Shown: positions 30,782-42,300 of the stretch, piece by piece | How positions within the stretch are numbered: the stretch's first letter is position 1 | Layout: each line of letters begins with the position of its first letter | NCBI RefSeq assembly: GCF_000378465.1 | Contig: NZ_KB899919.1 | Coordinates: 1-64,000, forward strand | Length of the DNA: 64,000 nucleotides | Direction: 5' to 3' | Origin: Elioraea tepidiphila DSM 17972 | GTDB lineage: Bacteria > Pseudomonadota > Alphaproteobacteria > Acetobacterales > Acetobacteraceae | Program-made: the position numbers and the translations under genes | The notes under the pieces: generated by a model | What the model was told of the DNA's origin: nothing | Databases searched by the model: none | What the model saw: only the letters and a program-made list of their open reading frames with translations

Positions 30782-31150
30782 TTATGGACGCGGCTTCGGC
30801 TCCCGCGCCAGCCGGGCGATCGCGCGGGCGTGCGGGGCGGCCGCCAGCTCGGCGTCGCGTTGCAGCGACCGATACGCCGCCAGCACGGCCTCGCCCTCCG
30901 CCGTCAGCCGTGCCCCGCCCGCGCCCTTGCCGCCGCGCGCGGAGATCACCAGCGGCTCGCGGAAGCAGCCGTTCATGGTCTCGACCAGCAGCCAGGCACG
31001 CTTGTAGCTCATGCCCATGCGCCGTGCGGCGGCAGCGATCGAGCCGGTCTCGGCGATGCCCGCGAGCAGGTCGGCCTTGCCCGGCCCGATCGCGATGTCC
31101 GGGCCGAGTTCGAGGCGCAGGAACAGCCGGAGCGGTGCGGCGCGCGGCAT
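30782..31150 (-). CDS. modE: ModE-type molybdate-responsive regulator, DNA-binding domain only
   Basis: A 122-residue winged-helix protein with the ModE/LysR-like N-terminal domain: LFLRLELGPDIAIGPGKADLLAGIAETGSIAAAARRMGMSYKRAW (helix-turn-helix) and SARGGKGAGGARLTAEG (wing). Full-length ModE has two C-terminal MOP molybdate-binding domains, which are absent here. The protein therefore probably cannot sense molybdate itself. It stands head to head with modABC. ATG 31150 was chosen; GTG 31165 is also possible, and neither has a strong Shine-Dalgarno. Confidence 0.85.
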   Translation of the reverse strand: MPRAAPLRLFLRLELGPDIAIGPGKADLLAGIAETGSIAAAARRMGMSYKRAWLLVETMNGCFREPLVISARGGKGAGGARLTAEGEAVLAAYRSLQRDAELAAAPHARAIARLAREPKPRP

Positions 31151-31199
31151 GACGCATCGGACCACGAAAAGGGCGGGTTGCCAAATCGGTCCATCCGGA

Positions 31200-31221
31200 A
31201 ATATTGTTTGTTGTTCATATT
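31200..31221. promoter_or_regulatory. Candidate ModE operator / modA promoter
   Basis: In the 89-base divergent gap between modE and modA there is an unusually AT-rich island. AATAT (31200-31204) and ATATT (31217-31221) are inverted and 12 bases apart, about 19 bases before the modA start. ModE operators contain paired TATA-like half-sites, and the position would block modA transcription. It is a suggestive but weak match, since the half-sites are only five bases. Confidence 0.4.
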
Positions 31222-31239
31222 AGCAGGGGAGACGACGCG

Positions 31240-32016
31240 ATGCCGAGCCTGTCCCGCCGTGGCGCCCTTGCAGCGCTTCTGTCCGCCCTGCCGGCGGTGG
31301 CGCTCGGCCAGGACGCGCCGACGATCGCGGGGGCGGCCGACCTCAAATTCGCGCTCGAGGAGATCGCGGCGAAGTTCGAGGCCGAGGGCCATGGCCGGGT
31401 CCGGCTGTCGATGGGTTCGTCCGGCAACATCACGCGCCAGATCGAGCAGGGCGCGCCGTATCAGATGTTCCTCTCGGCCGATGAGGGTTTCGTGTTCCGC
31501 CTCGCCGATCGTGGGCTGACGCGCGATCGCGGCGACCTCTACGCGATCGGGCGGATCGTCATCTTCATCCCGCCCAACTCGGACCTGCAACCCGACGGCA
31601 CGCTCGCCAACCTCCGCGAGGCGATCCAGGGGAACCGGCTGCGGCGCTTCGCGATCGCCAATCCCGAGCACGCACCCTACGGTTTGGCGGCGATGCAGGC
31701 CCTCCAGCGCCAGGGGCTCTGGGAGGCGGTCAGGCCTGCGCTGATCCTGGGCGAGAATGTCTCGCAGGCGGCACAGTTTGCCACCACCGGCAACAGCCAG
31801 GGCGGCATCATCGCCTACTCGCTCGCCCTTGCCCCGGCGATGCAGCCGCTCGGCCGATTCGCGCTGATTCCCGAGGAGTGGCACGAGCCGTTGCGCCAGC
31901 GCATGGTGCTCATGCGCAACGCCGGGCCGGTCGCCGAGCGCTTCTACGCCTACATGCAGGAGAGGCCGGCCCGCGAGATCATGGTGCGCTACGGCTTCGT
32001 GCTGCCCGGCGAGTGA
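31240..32016 (+). CDS. modA: Molybdate ABC transporter substrate-binding protein
   Basis: A 258-residue periplasmic protein with an N-terminal signal (MPSLSRRGALAALLSALPAVALG). The mature part opens with GAADLKFALEEIAAKF, and conserved ligand loops include SMGSSGNITRQIEQGAPYQMFLSAD and IANPEHAPYG. These fit the ModA/WtpA oxyanion-binding fold. It captures molybdate (or tungstate) for ModBC. AGGGGAG lies seven bases before ATG 31240, and the first longer frame (31204) is not needed. It is followed 22 bases later by modB. Confidence 0.94.
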   Translation: MPSLSRRGALAALLSALPAVALGQDAPTIAGAADLKFALEEIAAKFEAEGHGRVRLSMGSSGNITRQIEQGAPYQMFLSADEGFVFRLADRGLTRDRGDLYAIGRIVIFIPPNSDLQPDGTLANLREAIQGNRLRRFAIANPEHAPYGLAAMQALQRQGLWEAVRPALILGENVSQAAQFATTGNSQGGIIAYSLALAPAMQPLGRFALIPEEWHEPLRQRMVLMRNAGPVAERFYAYMQERPAREIMVRYGFVLPGE

Positions 32017-32038
32017 GAACGACCGGGCGCCCCCACGC

Positions 32039-32707
32039 ATGGACTGGGAAGCCTTTCTCCTCTCGATCGAGCTCGGCATCGCGACCGTGCTCTTCCTCAC
32101 CCCGATCGCGCTCTGGGCGGGCCGCGCCCTCGCCTATCGCGAGTTCCGGGGCAAGGGCTTCGTCGAGGCGCTGGTGGCACTTCCCCTCCTGCTGCCGCCG
32201 ACCGTGGTCGGGTTCTACCTGCTGGTCGCGTTCGGCCGGCACTCCCCGCTCGGCCAGGCGATCGAGGCGCTCACCGGCCAGCTGCTGGCCTTCTCCTTCG
32301 AGGGGCTGGTGATCGCCTCGATTCTCGTCAACATCCCCTTCGCGTTCCAGCCCGTGCAGCGCGCCTTCGAGGCGATCGAGCCCTCGGTCCGCGAGGCGGG
32401 CGCGGTCTCGGGGCTGACGCCATGGCAGGTGTTCCGGCGCATCGAGTTGCCGCTCGCCTGGCCGGGGATCGTCACCGGCCTCGTGCTGACCTTCGCGCAC
32501 ACGCTCGGCGAGTTCGGCGTGGTCCTGATGGTGGGCGGATCGATCCCGGGCGAGACCAAGACGATCGCGATCGCGATCTACGACCGGGTGCAGGCCTTCG
32601 ACGACCGCTCGGCCAACATCATGGCGGCGACGCTGCTCGTGCTGTCGATCGCGGCCCTCGGCATCACGAATACGCTCTCGCGTCGGATCGGACGTCGCCG
32701 TGGCTGA
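32039..32707 (+). CDS. modB: Molybdate ABC transporter permease
   Basis: A 222-residue permease with five to six helices and the conserved cytoplasmic EAA coupling loop (EAGAVSGLTPWQVFRRIELPLAWPGI), plus ALPLLLPPTVVGFYLLVAFGR and FGVVLMVGGSIPGETKTIAIAIYD, signature stretches of ModB. It forms the molybdate channel dimer. Its end overlaps the GTG start of modC by eight bases, so the two are translated in fixed ratio. Confidence 0.95.
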   Translation: MDWEAFLLSIELGIATVLFLTPIALWAGRALAYREFRGKGFVEALVALPLLLPPTVVGFYLLVAFGRHSPLGQAIEALTGQLLAFSFEGLVIASILVNIPFAFQPVQRAFEAIEPSVREAGAVSGLTPWQVFRRIELPLAWPGIVTGLVLTFAHTLGEFGVVLMVGGSIPGETKTIAIAIYDRVQAFDDRSANIMAATLLVLSIAALGITNTLSRRIGRRRG

Positions 32708-33791
32708 CGCGGTGCTCTCCGCGGCGCTCCGCCAGGACGCGCCGATCCCGCTCGATCTCGCCTTCGACCTGCGACCGGGCGAGGTGACCGCGCTGTTCGG
32801 CGCCTCGGGATCGGGCAAGACCACCGTGCTGCGCTGCCTCGCCGGGCTCTATCGCCCGCGCGCCGGGCGGATCCGCTGCAACGGCGCGGCCTGGTTCGAC
32901 AGCGATGCCGATCTCTGGGTGCCGCCGCATCGCCGCCGGGTCGGGCTGGTGTTCCAGGACTACGCCCTGTTCCCGCACATGACCGCCGAGGCGAACGTCG
33001 CCGCGGCCCTCGGCCATCTGCCCAAGGATCAGCGCCCGGCCCGCGCGCGCGAACTCCTTTCGCTCGTGCATCTCGAGGCGTTCGCCGCGCGCCGCCCGGC
33101 CGAGCTCTCGGGCGGCCAGCGCCAGCGCGTTGCGGTCGCGCGCGCGCTCGCGCGCGACCCCGAGGTGCTGCTGCTCGACGAGCCGTTCAGCGCGCTCGAC
33201 CGGGCCGTGCGCGTTGCCCTCTACGCCGAGATCGAGGCGCTGCGGGCGCGCCTCGCCTGCCCGATCGTGCTGGTGACCCATGACTTCGAGGAGGTCGCCC
33301 GGCTCGCCGACCGCGTGCTGGTGCTGGAGACGGGGCGGATCGTCGCCGAGGGCGATGTCGGCACGATCTCGGCGCGCGCGGACCTGCCGATCATCGCGGC
33401 TGCTGCCGAAGCCGGCAGCGTGCTGGACGCGACCCTGGTCGCGACCCTGCCCGACCGCCGCCTCTCGGTGCTCGACACCCCGGCCGGCCAGGTGCTCGCC
33501 CCCGTGATCGAGGCCGCGCCGGGCACGCGGCTCCGGGTGCGCATCCCCGCGCGCGACGTGATCCTCGCCGATCGGGTGCCGGAGGGGCTGTCCGTGCACA
33601 ACGCATTGGCCGGGACGATCGACACGATCGATCCGCGCCCGGCCGGATTGGCGGATGTGGTCGTGGTGCTCGGCGCGGCGCGCCTGCGCGCGCATGTCAC
33701 CGAGGATGCCGTGATGCGCATGGGCCTCGCCCCCGGCCGGCCCGTTGTCGCGCTGGTGAAGTCGGTCGCCGTCACGCGGCCGGGCGCATGA
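32700..33791 (+). CDS. modC: Molybdate ABC transporter ATP-binding protein with C-terminal MOP/TOBE domain
   Basis: A 363-residue ATPase with Walker A GASGSGKTT, Q-loop LVFQDYALFPHMT, signature LSGGQRQRVAVARAL, Walker B VLLLDEPFSALD and switch VTHDFEEVARLAD. Residues about 290-360 form a MOP/TOBE-type domain (LSVHNALAGTIDTIDPRPAG, LRAHVTEDAVMRMGL) that can bind molybdate and inhibit transport in relatives. GTG 32700 overlaps modB, and the TGA overlaps the ATG of the TauE/SafE gene. As ModE here lacks a MOP module, molybdate sensing might rest on ModC. Confidence 0.95.
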   Translation: MADAVLSAALRQDAPIPLDLAFDLRPGEVTALFGASGSGKTTVLRCLAGLYRPRAGRIRCNGAAWFDSDADLWVPPHRRRVGLVFQDYALFPHMTAEANVAAALGHLPKDQRPARARELLSLVHLEAFAARRPAELSGGQRQRVAVARALARDPEVLLLDEPFSALDRAVRVALYAEIEALRARLACPIVLVTHDFEEVARLADRVLVLETGRIVAEGDVGTISARADLPIIAAAAEAGSVLDATLVATLPDRRLSVLDTPAGQVLAPVIEAAPGTRLRVRIPARDVILADRVPEGLSVHNALAGTIDTIDPRPAGLADVVVVLGAARLRAHVTEDAVMRMGLAPGRPVVALVKSVAVTRPGA

Positions 33792-34576
33792 GAAGCCCCG
33801 CCGAAGCGGCCGCCTGGGGCGTGCCGGTCGGGCTGCTCGGCGGGGTGATCGGGCTCGGCGGCGGCGAGTTCCGCATCCCCGTGCTGCTGCGCCGCTTCGG
33901 CCTGGCGCCCGGTCAGGTGGTGCCGCTCAACTCGGTGATCAGCATCGTCACACTGATCGCCTCCTTCGCCTTCCGCGCCGGCAGCCTGAGTCTTGCACCG
34001 CTCGGGCCGCATCTGGTCGACATCGCCGCTTTGACCGCAGGCGGGCTGATCGCCGCCCTCGCCGGCGCCGGGCTGGTGGCGCGGCTGTCGGACCACCGGC
34101 TGCACCACGCGATCGTGATCCTGCTGGTCGGGATCGGGCTCCTGCTGATCGCCGAGGGGTTCGCCGGCGAGGCCTTCCGGCTCGACCTCCTGCCCGACGC
34201 GGCCCTGCCGCGCGCCGCCGTGGGGATCGCGCTCGGCGCCGTGATCGGGCTGGTCGCGACCCTGCTCGGCGTGGCGGGTGGCGAGTTGCTGATCCCCACC
34301 CTCGTGTTCATCCACGGGCTGGACGTGAAGCCGGCCGGCAGTGCCAGCGTCGCCATCTCGATCGTGATCGTCGCCGCGGCGCTGATCCGCTACGCGCGGC
34401 TCGGCCGGCTGCCGCCGCGCGACCAGACCAGCGGCATCGCCGTGCCGATGGGGCTTGGCAGCGTCGCCGGTGCCGCCCTTGGCGCGGTGCTGGCGGCGGC
34501 CGCGCCGTCCGATGCCCTCAAGATCGCGCTGGGGTTCGTGCTGCTCGCCGCCGCCGTGGTCTCGGCACGCCGCTGA
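33788..34576 (+). CDS. TauE/SafE-family membrane exporter in the mod operon
   Basis: A 262-residue membrane protein with about eight helices and two symmetric halves, each with the family's glycine-rich motif: VGLLGGVIGLGGGEFRIPVLL near residue 15, and GLVATLLGVAGGELLIPTLVF near residue 155. TauE/SafE proteins export sulfite, sulfoacetate or other organosulfur anions. ATG 33788 overlaps the modC stop (ATGA), so it is the fourth gene of modABC. Coupling to oxyanion uptake suggests it removes a competing sulfur oxyanion or serves a molybdoenzyme such as sulfite dehydrogenase. Neither is shown. Confidence 0.85.
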   Translation: MRSPAEAAAWGVPVGLLGGVIGLGGGEFRIPVLLRRFGLAPGQVVPLNSVISIVTLIASFAFRAGSLSLAPLGPHLVDIAALTAGGLIAALAGAGLVARLSDHRLHHAIVILLVGIGLLLIAEGFAGEAFRLDLLPDAALPRAAVGIALGAVIGLVATLLGVAGGELLIPTLVFIHGLDVKPAGSASVAISIVIVAAALIRYARLGRLPPRDQTSGIAVPMGLGSVAGAALGAVLAAAAPSDALKIALGFVLLAAAVVSARR

Positions 34577-34637
34577 TCTTCACGCCTCGGCAACCACACG
34601 GTCGTATCATCGCCGCACCACGATGCGGGGAGGTCGC

Positions 34638-35015
34638 ATGCCCATCAGCGAGTACCGCGAGATTCGCTTCGACGCAGCGGCCCTGCGCGCGGCGTTGCAG
34701 GTCCGGCTGATCGAGATGAACAGCCGCCAGGGCGAGGCGCCGCCACCCGCCGGCACCGTGGTCGCGGCGACCGTCACATGCGCCGACCCGGTGCAGCTCT
34801 CGGTGGAGATCGCCTCGCCCGAGGGGGCGCAGCGCGGCCAGGTCGTGATGGAGGCGGTGGAGGTCGCGGCCGCGCTGATCCGTGCCTGCATGCAGCGCGG
34901 CATCCGCCTGCCGCGCCAGGGTGCGAAGTCGGTACGGGCGACACAGGCGGGGGTCGCGCTGGTGGTCACGATCGCGCACGCCGACACCCAAGCCGCGCGC
35001 AGCCGCGCCGCCTGA
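34638..35015 (+). CDS. Hypothetical protein, 125 residues
   Basis: A small soluble protein, MPISEYREIRFDAAALRAAL at the start, with a likely beta-strand-rich middle (GTVVAATVTCADPVQLSVEIASP) and helix-rich end. It has no signal peptide, membrane helix or motif I can identify. ATG 34638 is preceded by GGGGAGG with good spacing, and codon use matches its neighbours, so it is probably a real gene. It ends six bases before the convergent VOC gene and lies 61 bases after the TauE/SafE gene. Confidence 0.7.
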   Translation: MPISEYREIRFDAAALRAALQVRLIEMNSRQGEAPPPAGTVVAATVTCADPVQLSVEIASPEGAQRGQVVMEAVEVAAALIRACMQRGIRLPRQGAKSVRATQAGVALVVTIAHADTQAARSRAA

Positions 35016-35021
35016 AGGAGC

Positions 35022-35414
35022 TCAGCCGACGGAGAACGTCAGTTCGATCCGCTGCCCGAGCGGGTCGGTCAGGAAGATCTGGTGCAGCGGGAACCCGGGC
35101 ACGGGCGCCTCCTCGTAGCCGATCCGTGCCGCATCGAGCCGGGCGCGCGCGGCCTCCAGCCCCTCGGCGGTGAACGCGACGTGGTCGAACCCGGCCCCGC
35201 CACGCGCCGGCGCCTTGGTGCCGGGCGCGATGGATGTCCGGCCGGCGAGATGCACCACCGGCCGCCCGTCGAGATAGAGCCAGTGGCCGGGGAAGGAAAA
35301 ATCCGGGCGCCTGCCCTCGGTCAACCCCAGCGCCGCGACGTAGAAGTCGCGCAAGGCGCCGAGATCGGCCGGCGCGCAGTTGATCGTGACGTGGTTCATG
35401 CCGGCAAGCTGCAT
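35022..35414 (-). CDS. VOC (glyoxalase/dioxygenase) superfamily protein
   Basis: A 130-residue single VOC module: MNHVTINCAPADLGALRDFYVAALGL at the N-terminus, PGHWLYLDGRPVVHLAG in the middle, GFDHVAFTAEGLEAARARL and a C-terminal HQIFLTDPLGQRIELTF. Candidate metal ligands are His8, His56, His77 and Glu125. Such proteins act as glyoxalases, dioxygenases or epimerases. The context gives no substrate. Confidence 0.88.
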   Translation of the reverse strand: MQLAGMNHVTINCAPADLGALRDFYVAALGLTEGRRPDFSFPGHWLYLDGRPVVHLAGRTSIAPGTKAPARGGAGFDHVAFTAEGLEAARARLDAARIGYEEAPVPGFPLHQIFLTDPLGQRIELTFSVG

Positions 35415-35481
35415 CGCGATCCTCCCTGCTCGCCGCCACGATAGCCGAGCCGCGGCCCTTGGGCGATCCGGCGCGCGCGGC

Positions 35482-35576
35482 TAGAGCAGATCGCCCACGG
35501 CTGGGATCAGCCGTGGGCGTGAAGATGCTCGCAAGGAATGCCCAGAGCGGTTTCCACCCATGTGGAAACCGCTCTA
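35482..35576. repeat. RIME-like intergenic palindromic element with two perfect hairpins
   Basis: Two strong hairpins lie side by side between the VOC and mutS genes. The first has a 12-bp stem CGCCCACGGCTG around GGAT at 35492-35519. The second has a 14-bp stem AGAGCGGTTTCCAC around CCAT at 35544-35575. The unit is bracketed by TAGAGC and GCTCTA, with GATGCTCGCAAGGA in the centre. This resembles the mosaic palindromic repeats seen many times per genome in Alphaproteobacteria. It ends 14 bases before the mutS start. Confidence 0.75.
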
Positions 35577-35589
35577 ACGTCCGCCGCCC

Positions 35590-38178
<2,589 letters not shown>

Positions 38179-38235
38179 ACGCGGCCTGCGTCAAGGGCGA
38201 CAACGGCGCCGACCGAACTCCGGGAGGACCCACGC

Positions 38236-38766
38236 ATGGACGGCACGCCGAGTGTCACCTGGCACGGCATCGTCGCCGCGACCCTGCGGCAGAACGACGT
38301 GCGCCTCGTCACCTATGTGCCGGACCGCGTGCTGACGCCGCTGATCGCCGCGGTCGAGGCCGATCCGTTCTTCACCGCCTTCCCGACCACGCGCGAGGAG
38401 GAGGCGGTCGGCATCGTCACCGGCGCCTGGATGGGCGGCATGCGCGGCATCGTGCTGATGCAGACCTCCGGCTTCGCCACCCTGCCGAACGCGCTCGCCT
38501 CGCTCGCCTGCGCCTGCCAGATCCCGCTGGTCATGATGGTCTCCGAACGCGGCACACTCGGCGAGTTCAATCTCGGCCAGGCGATGGTCTGCCGCACCAT
38601 GCGCCCGGTGCTGGACGCGCTCGGCATCGAGCACCACACGATCACGCGGCTCGACGAGACCGAGTTCATCGTCGACCGCACCATCCGCCAGGCGGTCGCG
38701 ACCCAGGCGCCGGCCTGCCTGATCCTGTCGCCGCTGCTCACCGGCGGAAAGAGGTTCCCGGCATGA
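38236..38766 (+). CDS. ThDP-dependent decarboxylase, alpha (Pyr-domain) subunit, sulfopyruvate/phosphonopyruvate type
   Basis: A 176-residue protein corresponding to the pyrimidine-binding half of ThDP enzymes. It has VTYVPDRVLTPLIAAVEAD, the cofactor-activating Glu region FPTTREEEAVGIVTGAWMGG, and LMQTSGFATLPNALASL. It aligns in style with the alpha subunit (ComD-like) of sulfopyruvate decarboxylase. It needs the beta subunit encoded next, whose ATG overlaps its TGA. GGGAGG precedes ATG 38236. Archaeal ComDE makes sulfoacetaldehyde for coenzyme M; in bacteria of this type the substrate is generally untested. Confidence 0.82.
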   Translation: MDGTPSVTWHGIVAATLRQNDVRLVTYVPDRVLTPLIAAVEADPFFTAFPTTREEEAVGIVTGAWMGGMRGIVLMQTSGFATLPNALASLACACQIPLVMMVSERGTLGEFNLGQAMVCRTMRPVLDALGIEHHTITRLDETEFIVDRTIRQAVATQAPACLILSPLLTGGKRFPA

Positions 38767-39368
38767 GCCCCGCCATGGACGCGCTGCACAACGCCCAGGT
38801 GATGAACCGCGCCGCGCTCACGCGGCGCCTCGTCGCGAAGCTGACCGACCAGGCCGTGATCGGCGGCATCGGCAACACGAATTTCGACCTCTGGGCCGCC
38901 GGGCGCCGGCCCGAGAACTTCTACATGCTGGGCAGCATGGGGCTCGCGGTGCCGATCGCGCTCGGCGTCGCGATCGCGCAGCCGAAGCGCACCGTGATCG
39001 CGCTCGAAGGCGACGGGTCGCTGCTGATGCAGCTCGGCTGCCTCTCGACGGTCGCGGCACGGGGCCCGCGCAACCTGGTCATCGTCGTCTGGGACAACGG
39101 CATCTACCAGATCACCGGCGGGCAGCGGACGCCCGCCGCCGCCGCGCGCACCGACCTCGTCGCGATCGCGCGCGCCAGCGGCATCGCCGAGAGCCATTGG
39201 GCCGCCGACGAGGCGGAGTTCGAGGCGCTGGCCGAGCGCGCGCTCGGCGCGCCGGGACCGTGGTTCATCGCCGCGCGGATCGATGACAAACCGGCCGTGA
39301 CGCAGACCGAGCGCGATCCGGTGCGCATCCGCGATGCGTTCATGCGCGGCATCGGAAGCCGGGGCTGA
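38763..39368 (+). CDS. ThDP-dependent decarboxylase, beta (PP-domain) subunit, sulfopyruvate/phosphonopyruvate type
   Basis: A 201-residue protein corresponding to the pyrophosphate-binding half of ThDP enzymes. It contains GSMGLAVPIALGVAIAQP and the ThDP motif starting ALEGDGSLLMQLG, continuing about 25 residues later to VVWDNGIYQITGG (the closing Asn). It pairs with the alpha subunit through an ATGA overlap, making a split-subunit decarboxylase of a 3-sulfo- or 3-phosphono-2-oxoacid, or a similar substrate. The stop lies six bases from the convergent hybrid kinase gene. Confidence 0.83.
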   Translation: MSPAMDALHNAQVMNRAALTRRLVAKLTDQAVIGGIGNTNFDLWAAGRRPENFYMLGSMGLAVPIALGVAIAQPKRTVIALEGDGSLLMQLGCLSTVAARGPRNLVIVVWDNGIYQITGGQRTPAAAARTDLVAIARASGIAESHWAADEAEFEALAERALGAPGPWFIAARIDDKPAVTQTERDPVRIRDAFMRGIGSRG

Positions 39369-39374
39369 ACGGGG

Positions 39375-42300
39375 CTACGTCGCGTCCAGCGCGGCGCGAA
39401 CACGCTCGGCGAGCTCCTGGCGGCGATAGGGCTTGGCGAGCAGGCCGATCGCCTCGGTCCCAGGCGGCTCGTGGGCCGGACCGGCGGGGGCGTAGCCGGA
39501 GGCGAACAGCACCTTGAGCGCCGGGTTCAACCGGCGCGCCTGTTCGCCCAGTGCGCGCCCATCCATGCCACCCGGCATGACGATGTCGCTGAACAGCAGA
39601 TCGACGTCGGCGCGCCGCGCGAGTATCTCCATGGCCTCCGGCCCATTGCCGGCGGTGCTGACGCGATAGCCGAGGCTTTGCAGCAGGGCGGCCGTGTGCT
39701 CGCGCACCAGCGGCTCGTCCTCGACCAGCAGGATGTGCTCGCCGGCCCCGCGCGGCGCCGCATCCGCGCCCCGGCGCAGACGCTGCCCTGGCGGCTCGGC
39801 GGCGCGCGGCAGGTAGAGCCGGACCGTGGTGCCCTCGCCGAGGCTCGTTTCGATGCGCGCATGGCCCTTCGACTGGGTGACGAAGCCGTACACCATGCTC
39901 AGGCCAAGCCCGCTGCCCTCGCCCACATCCTTGGTGGTGAAGAACGGATCGAAGGCGCGCTCCGCCACCTCCGGCGCCATCCCCGTGCCGGTGTCGGTCA
40001 CCGACAGCAGCACGTAGTCGCCCGGCGCGATCGTCTCGCCCTCCGTCGCGCCCACGGCATCAAGGGAGGCGTTGGCGAGCGCGATCGTCAGCCGCCCGCC
40101 CTTCGGCATGGCATCGCGCGCGTTGATCGCGAGGTTCAGCACCGCGCTTTCGAGCTGGCCCGGATCGACCAGCGCCGGCCAGAGGCCGCGCTCGGCGGTG
40201 ACTTCGAGGTCCACGCGCTCGGTCAGTGCCTGACGCAGGAGCCCGTCCATGCCGCCGAGCAGCGCGGCGAGGTCGACCGCCTTGGGCTCCAGGGGGCGGC
40301 GGCGCGCGAAGGCGAGCAGCCGGTCGGTCAGTTCGGCCCCGCGCTCGGCCGCGGTCGCCGCCATCTCGGCGAGCCGGCGCAGCCGCTCGTTGTCGGCGAG
40401 TTCGTCGGCGAGCGCCTCGGCATTGCCGAGGATCACGGTGAGCAGGTTGTTGAAGTCGTGCGCGACGCCGCCGGTCAGTTGGCCGAGCGCCTCCAGCTTC
40501 TGGGACTGGCGCAGGCGCTCCTCGACCTTGCGCCGTTCGGTGACGTCGCGCTCGACCGTTACCCAGTGGCAGACGCGCCCGAAGCGATCGGGGATCGGCG
40601 CGACGTCCATCTCCAGCCGGATCGTGCCGCCCGCCTTGGTGTAGGCGATCACCTCGGTCCGCGCCGTCTCGCCGCGCCGCAGCGCGCGCGCGACCCGGTC
40701 GAGCTCCTCCTGGTCGGTCTCCGGTCCGTTCAGCATCTGCGGCCGCGCGCCGATCGCCTCCTCGCGCGACCAACCGGTCAGGCGGACGAAGGCCTCGTTC
40801 ACGTAGACGATCCGCGCCGTCGCGGGGTCGCCGCCAGGATCGGCGGTGATCATCACCATGTCGTTCAGCCGCGACACCGCCGTCTCCAGCAACCGAAGCT
40901 GCTCCAGGCTCGCGCGTTGCGCGGCGATCAGGCGCCGGCGGTCAATCGCCAGCGCCACCGGGCGCGCGACCGCGTCGACCAGGGCCAGGATCGACGGGGG
41001 GAAGGCGTGCTCGGCCGGCTCCGCGCGGGCCAGCGCGATCGCGCCGGTCACCTCGCTGCTGCGCGCCTTCAGCGGCACGCCGAGCACGGTCAGCGGGGCG
41101 GTCCCGCCGGCGAGGGGGCCGAGGCGGGGATCATCCGGCGCGAAGCTGGCCAGGAGATGGGGGGCGCTCTGGCCGATCCGGGCGGCGAGGTCGTCAGCCG
41201 CGCCGCCGATGCCGATGGGGGCGTCCGTTGGCGCATCCGGCGCGCGCCGGACGACGGCGAGTGTCATGGTGCCATCCGTCATCAGCCAGGCCGCGCCGCG
41301 GTCGGCGCCGGAGGCCCGCATCAGGGCATCGAGCGTATTGGCCAGGACCGGGTCGATCTGTTCGGAGGCGACGATGCCGTGCGCGACCGCGGTGAAGCCG
41401 CCGAGGGCCGTGCGCATCGCCGCGATCGCCTCGTCCAGTTCGGCGAGTTCGCGCACCCGCGAGGTGCGTCTGGGCGTGTCGGCGAACTCGAGCCGCGCGA
41501 CCGCCTGCGCCTCGCGCGCGAAGGCCGCGACCGGCCGGGCGACCAGCCGTGCGACGCCCCAGATCACCGGCACGGCGAACAGCAAGGCAAGACCCGACAC
41601 GGTCAGCAGCCGCGCCCGGATCGCGCTCGGCCCGCGGCCCAGCACCTCCTCGGGCGCGGCCATGGCGAAGGCGGTGCCCGGAAGGCCGAGCGGCACGATC
41701 ATCGCGAGCCAGCCCTGACCGCCGGCGCTGAGCCGTCCCTCGAAACCCTCCCGCGTGTTGCGCCAGCGCTCGGCCAGATGCGCGAGCACGGGCGGGCCGA
41801 GCTCGGCTGCGCGCGGCAGGAACTCCGATGCGGGCGAGGCCGGCGTCGGCGTCCGCGCCGCCACCAGCCGGCGCAGCCGCGCGATGTTCGCGTCCGCCAT
41901 CACCCCGCCCTCGGCGTCCAGCACCACCGCTTCCGCGCCCGCGGCCAGGCTGCCGACCGAGAGCCGCGTCGAGAGATCCCAGAGCGCGACATCGACGCCG
42001 GCGACCGCGCCGGAGGCCGCACGGCGCGCGGCCGTGATGCCCGGCTCGAGGGTGGTGAAGAAGAGATACGGTACCGTGACGATGGTGCCCTCCGCGCGCA
42101 TCGCGTCGCGGAACCAGGGGCGGACCCGCGGATCGAAGGGGTAGTCCACCCCTTCTCGCCGTTCCAACGGTTCGAGCGCCTCGCTCAGGAACTCGAAGCG
42201 CGCGCCCGCGGGGTTCGCCCATTGCACGAGCCAGGCCGCGCCTGCCGGCGCGCCGAGATGGTCCAGATCCGACCCGACCGGCCGCAGCAGCACGAAGCTG

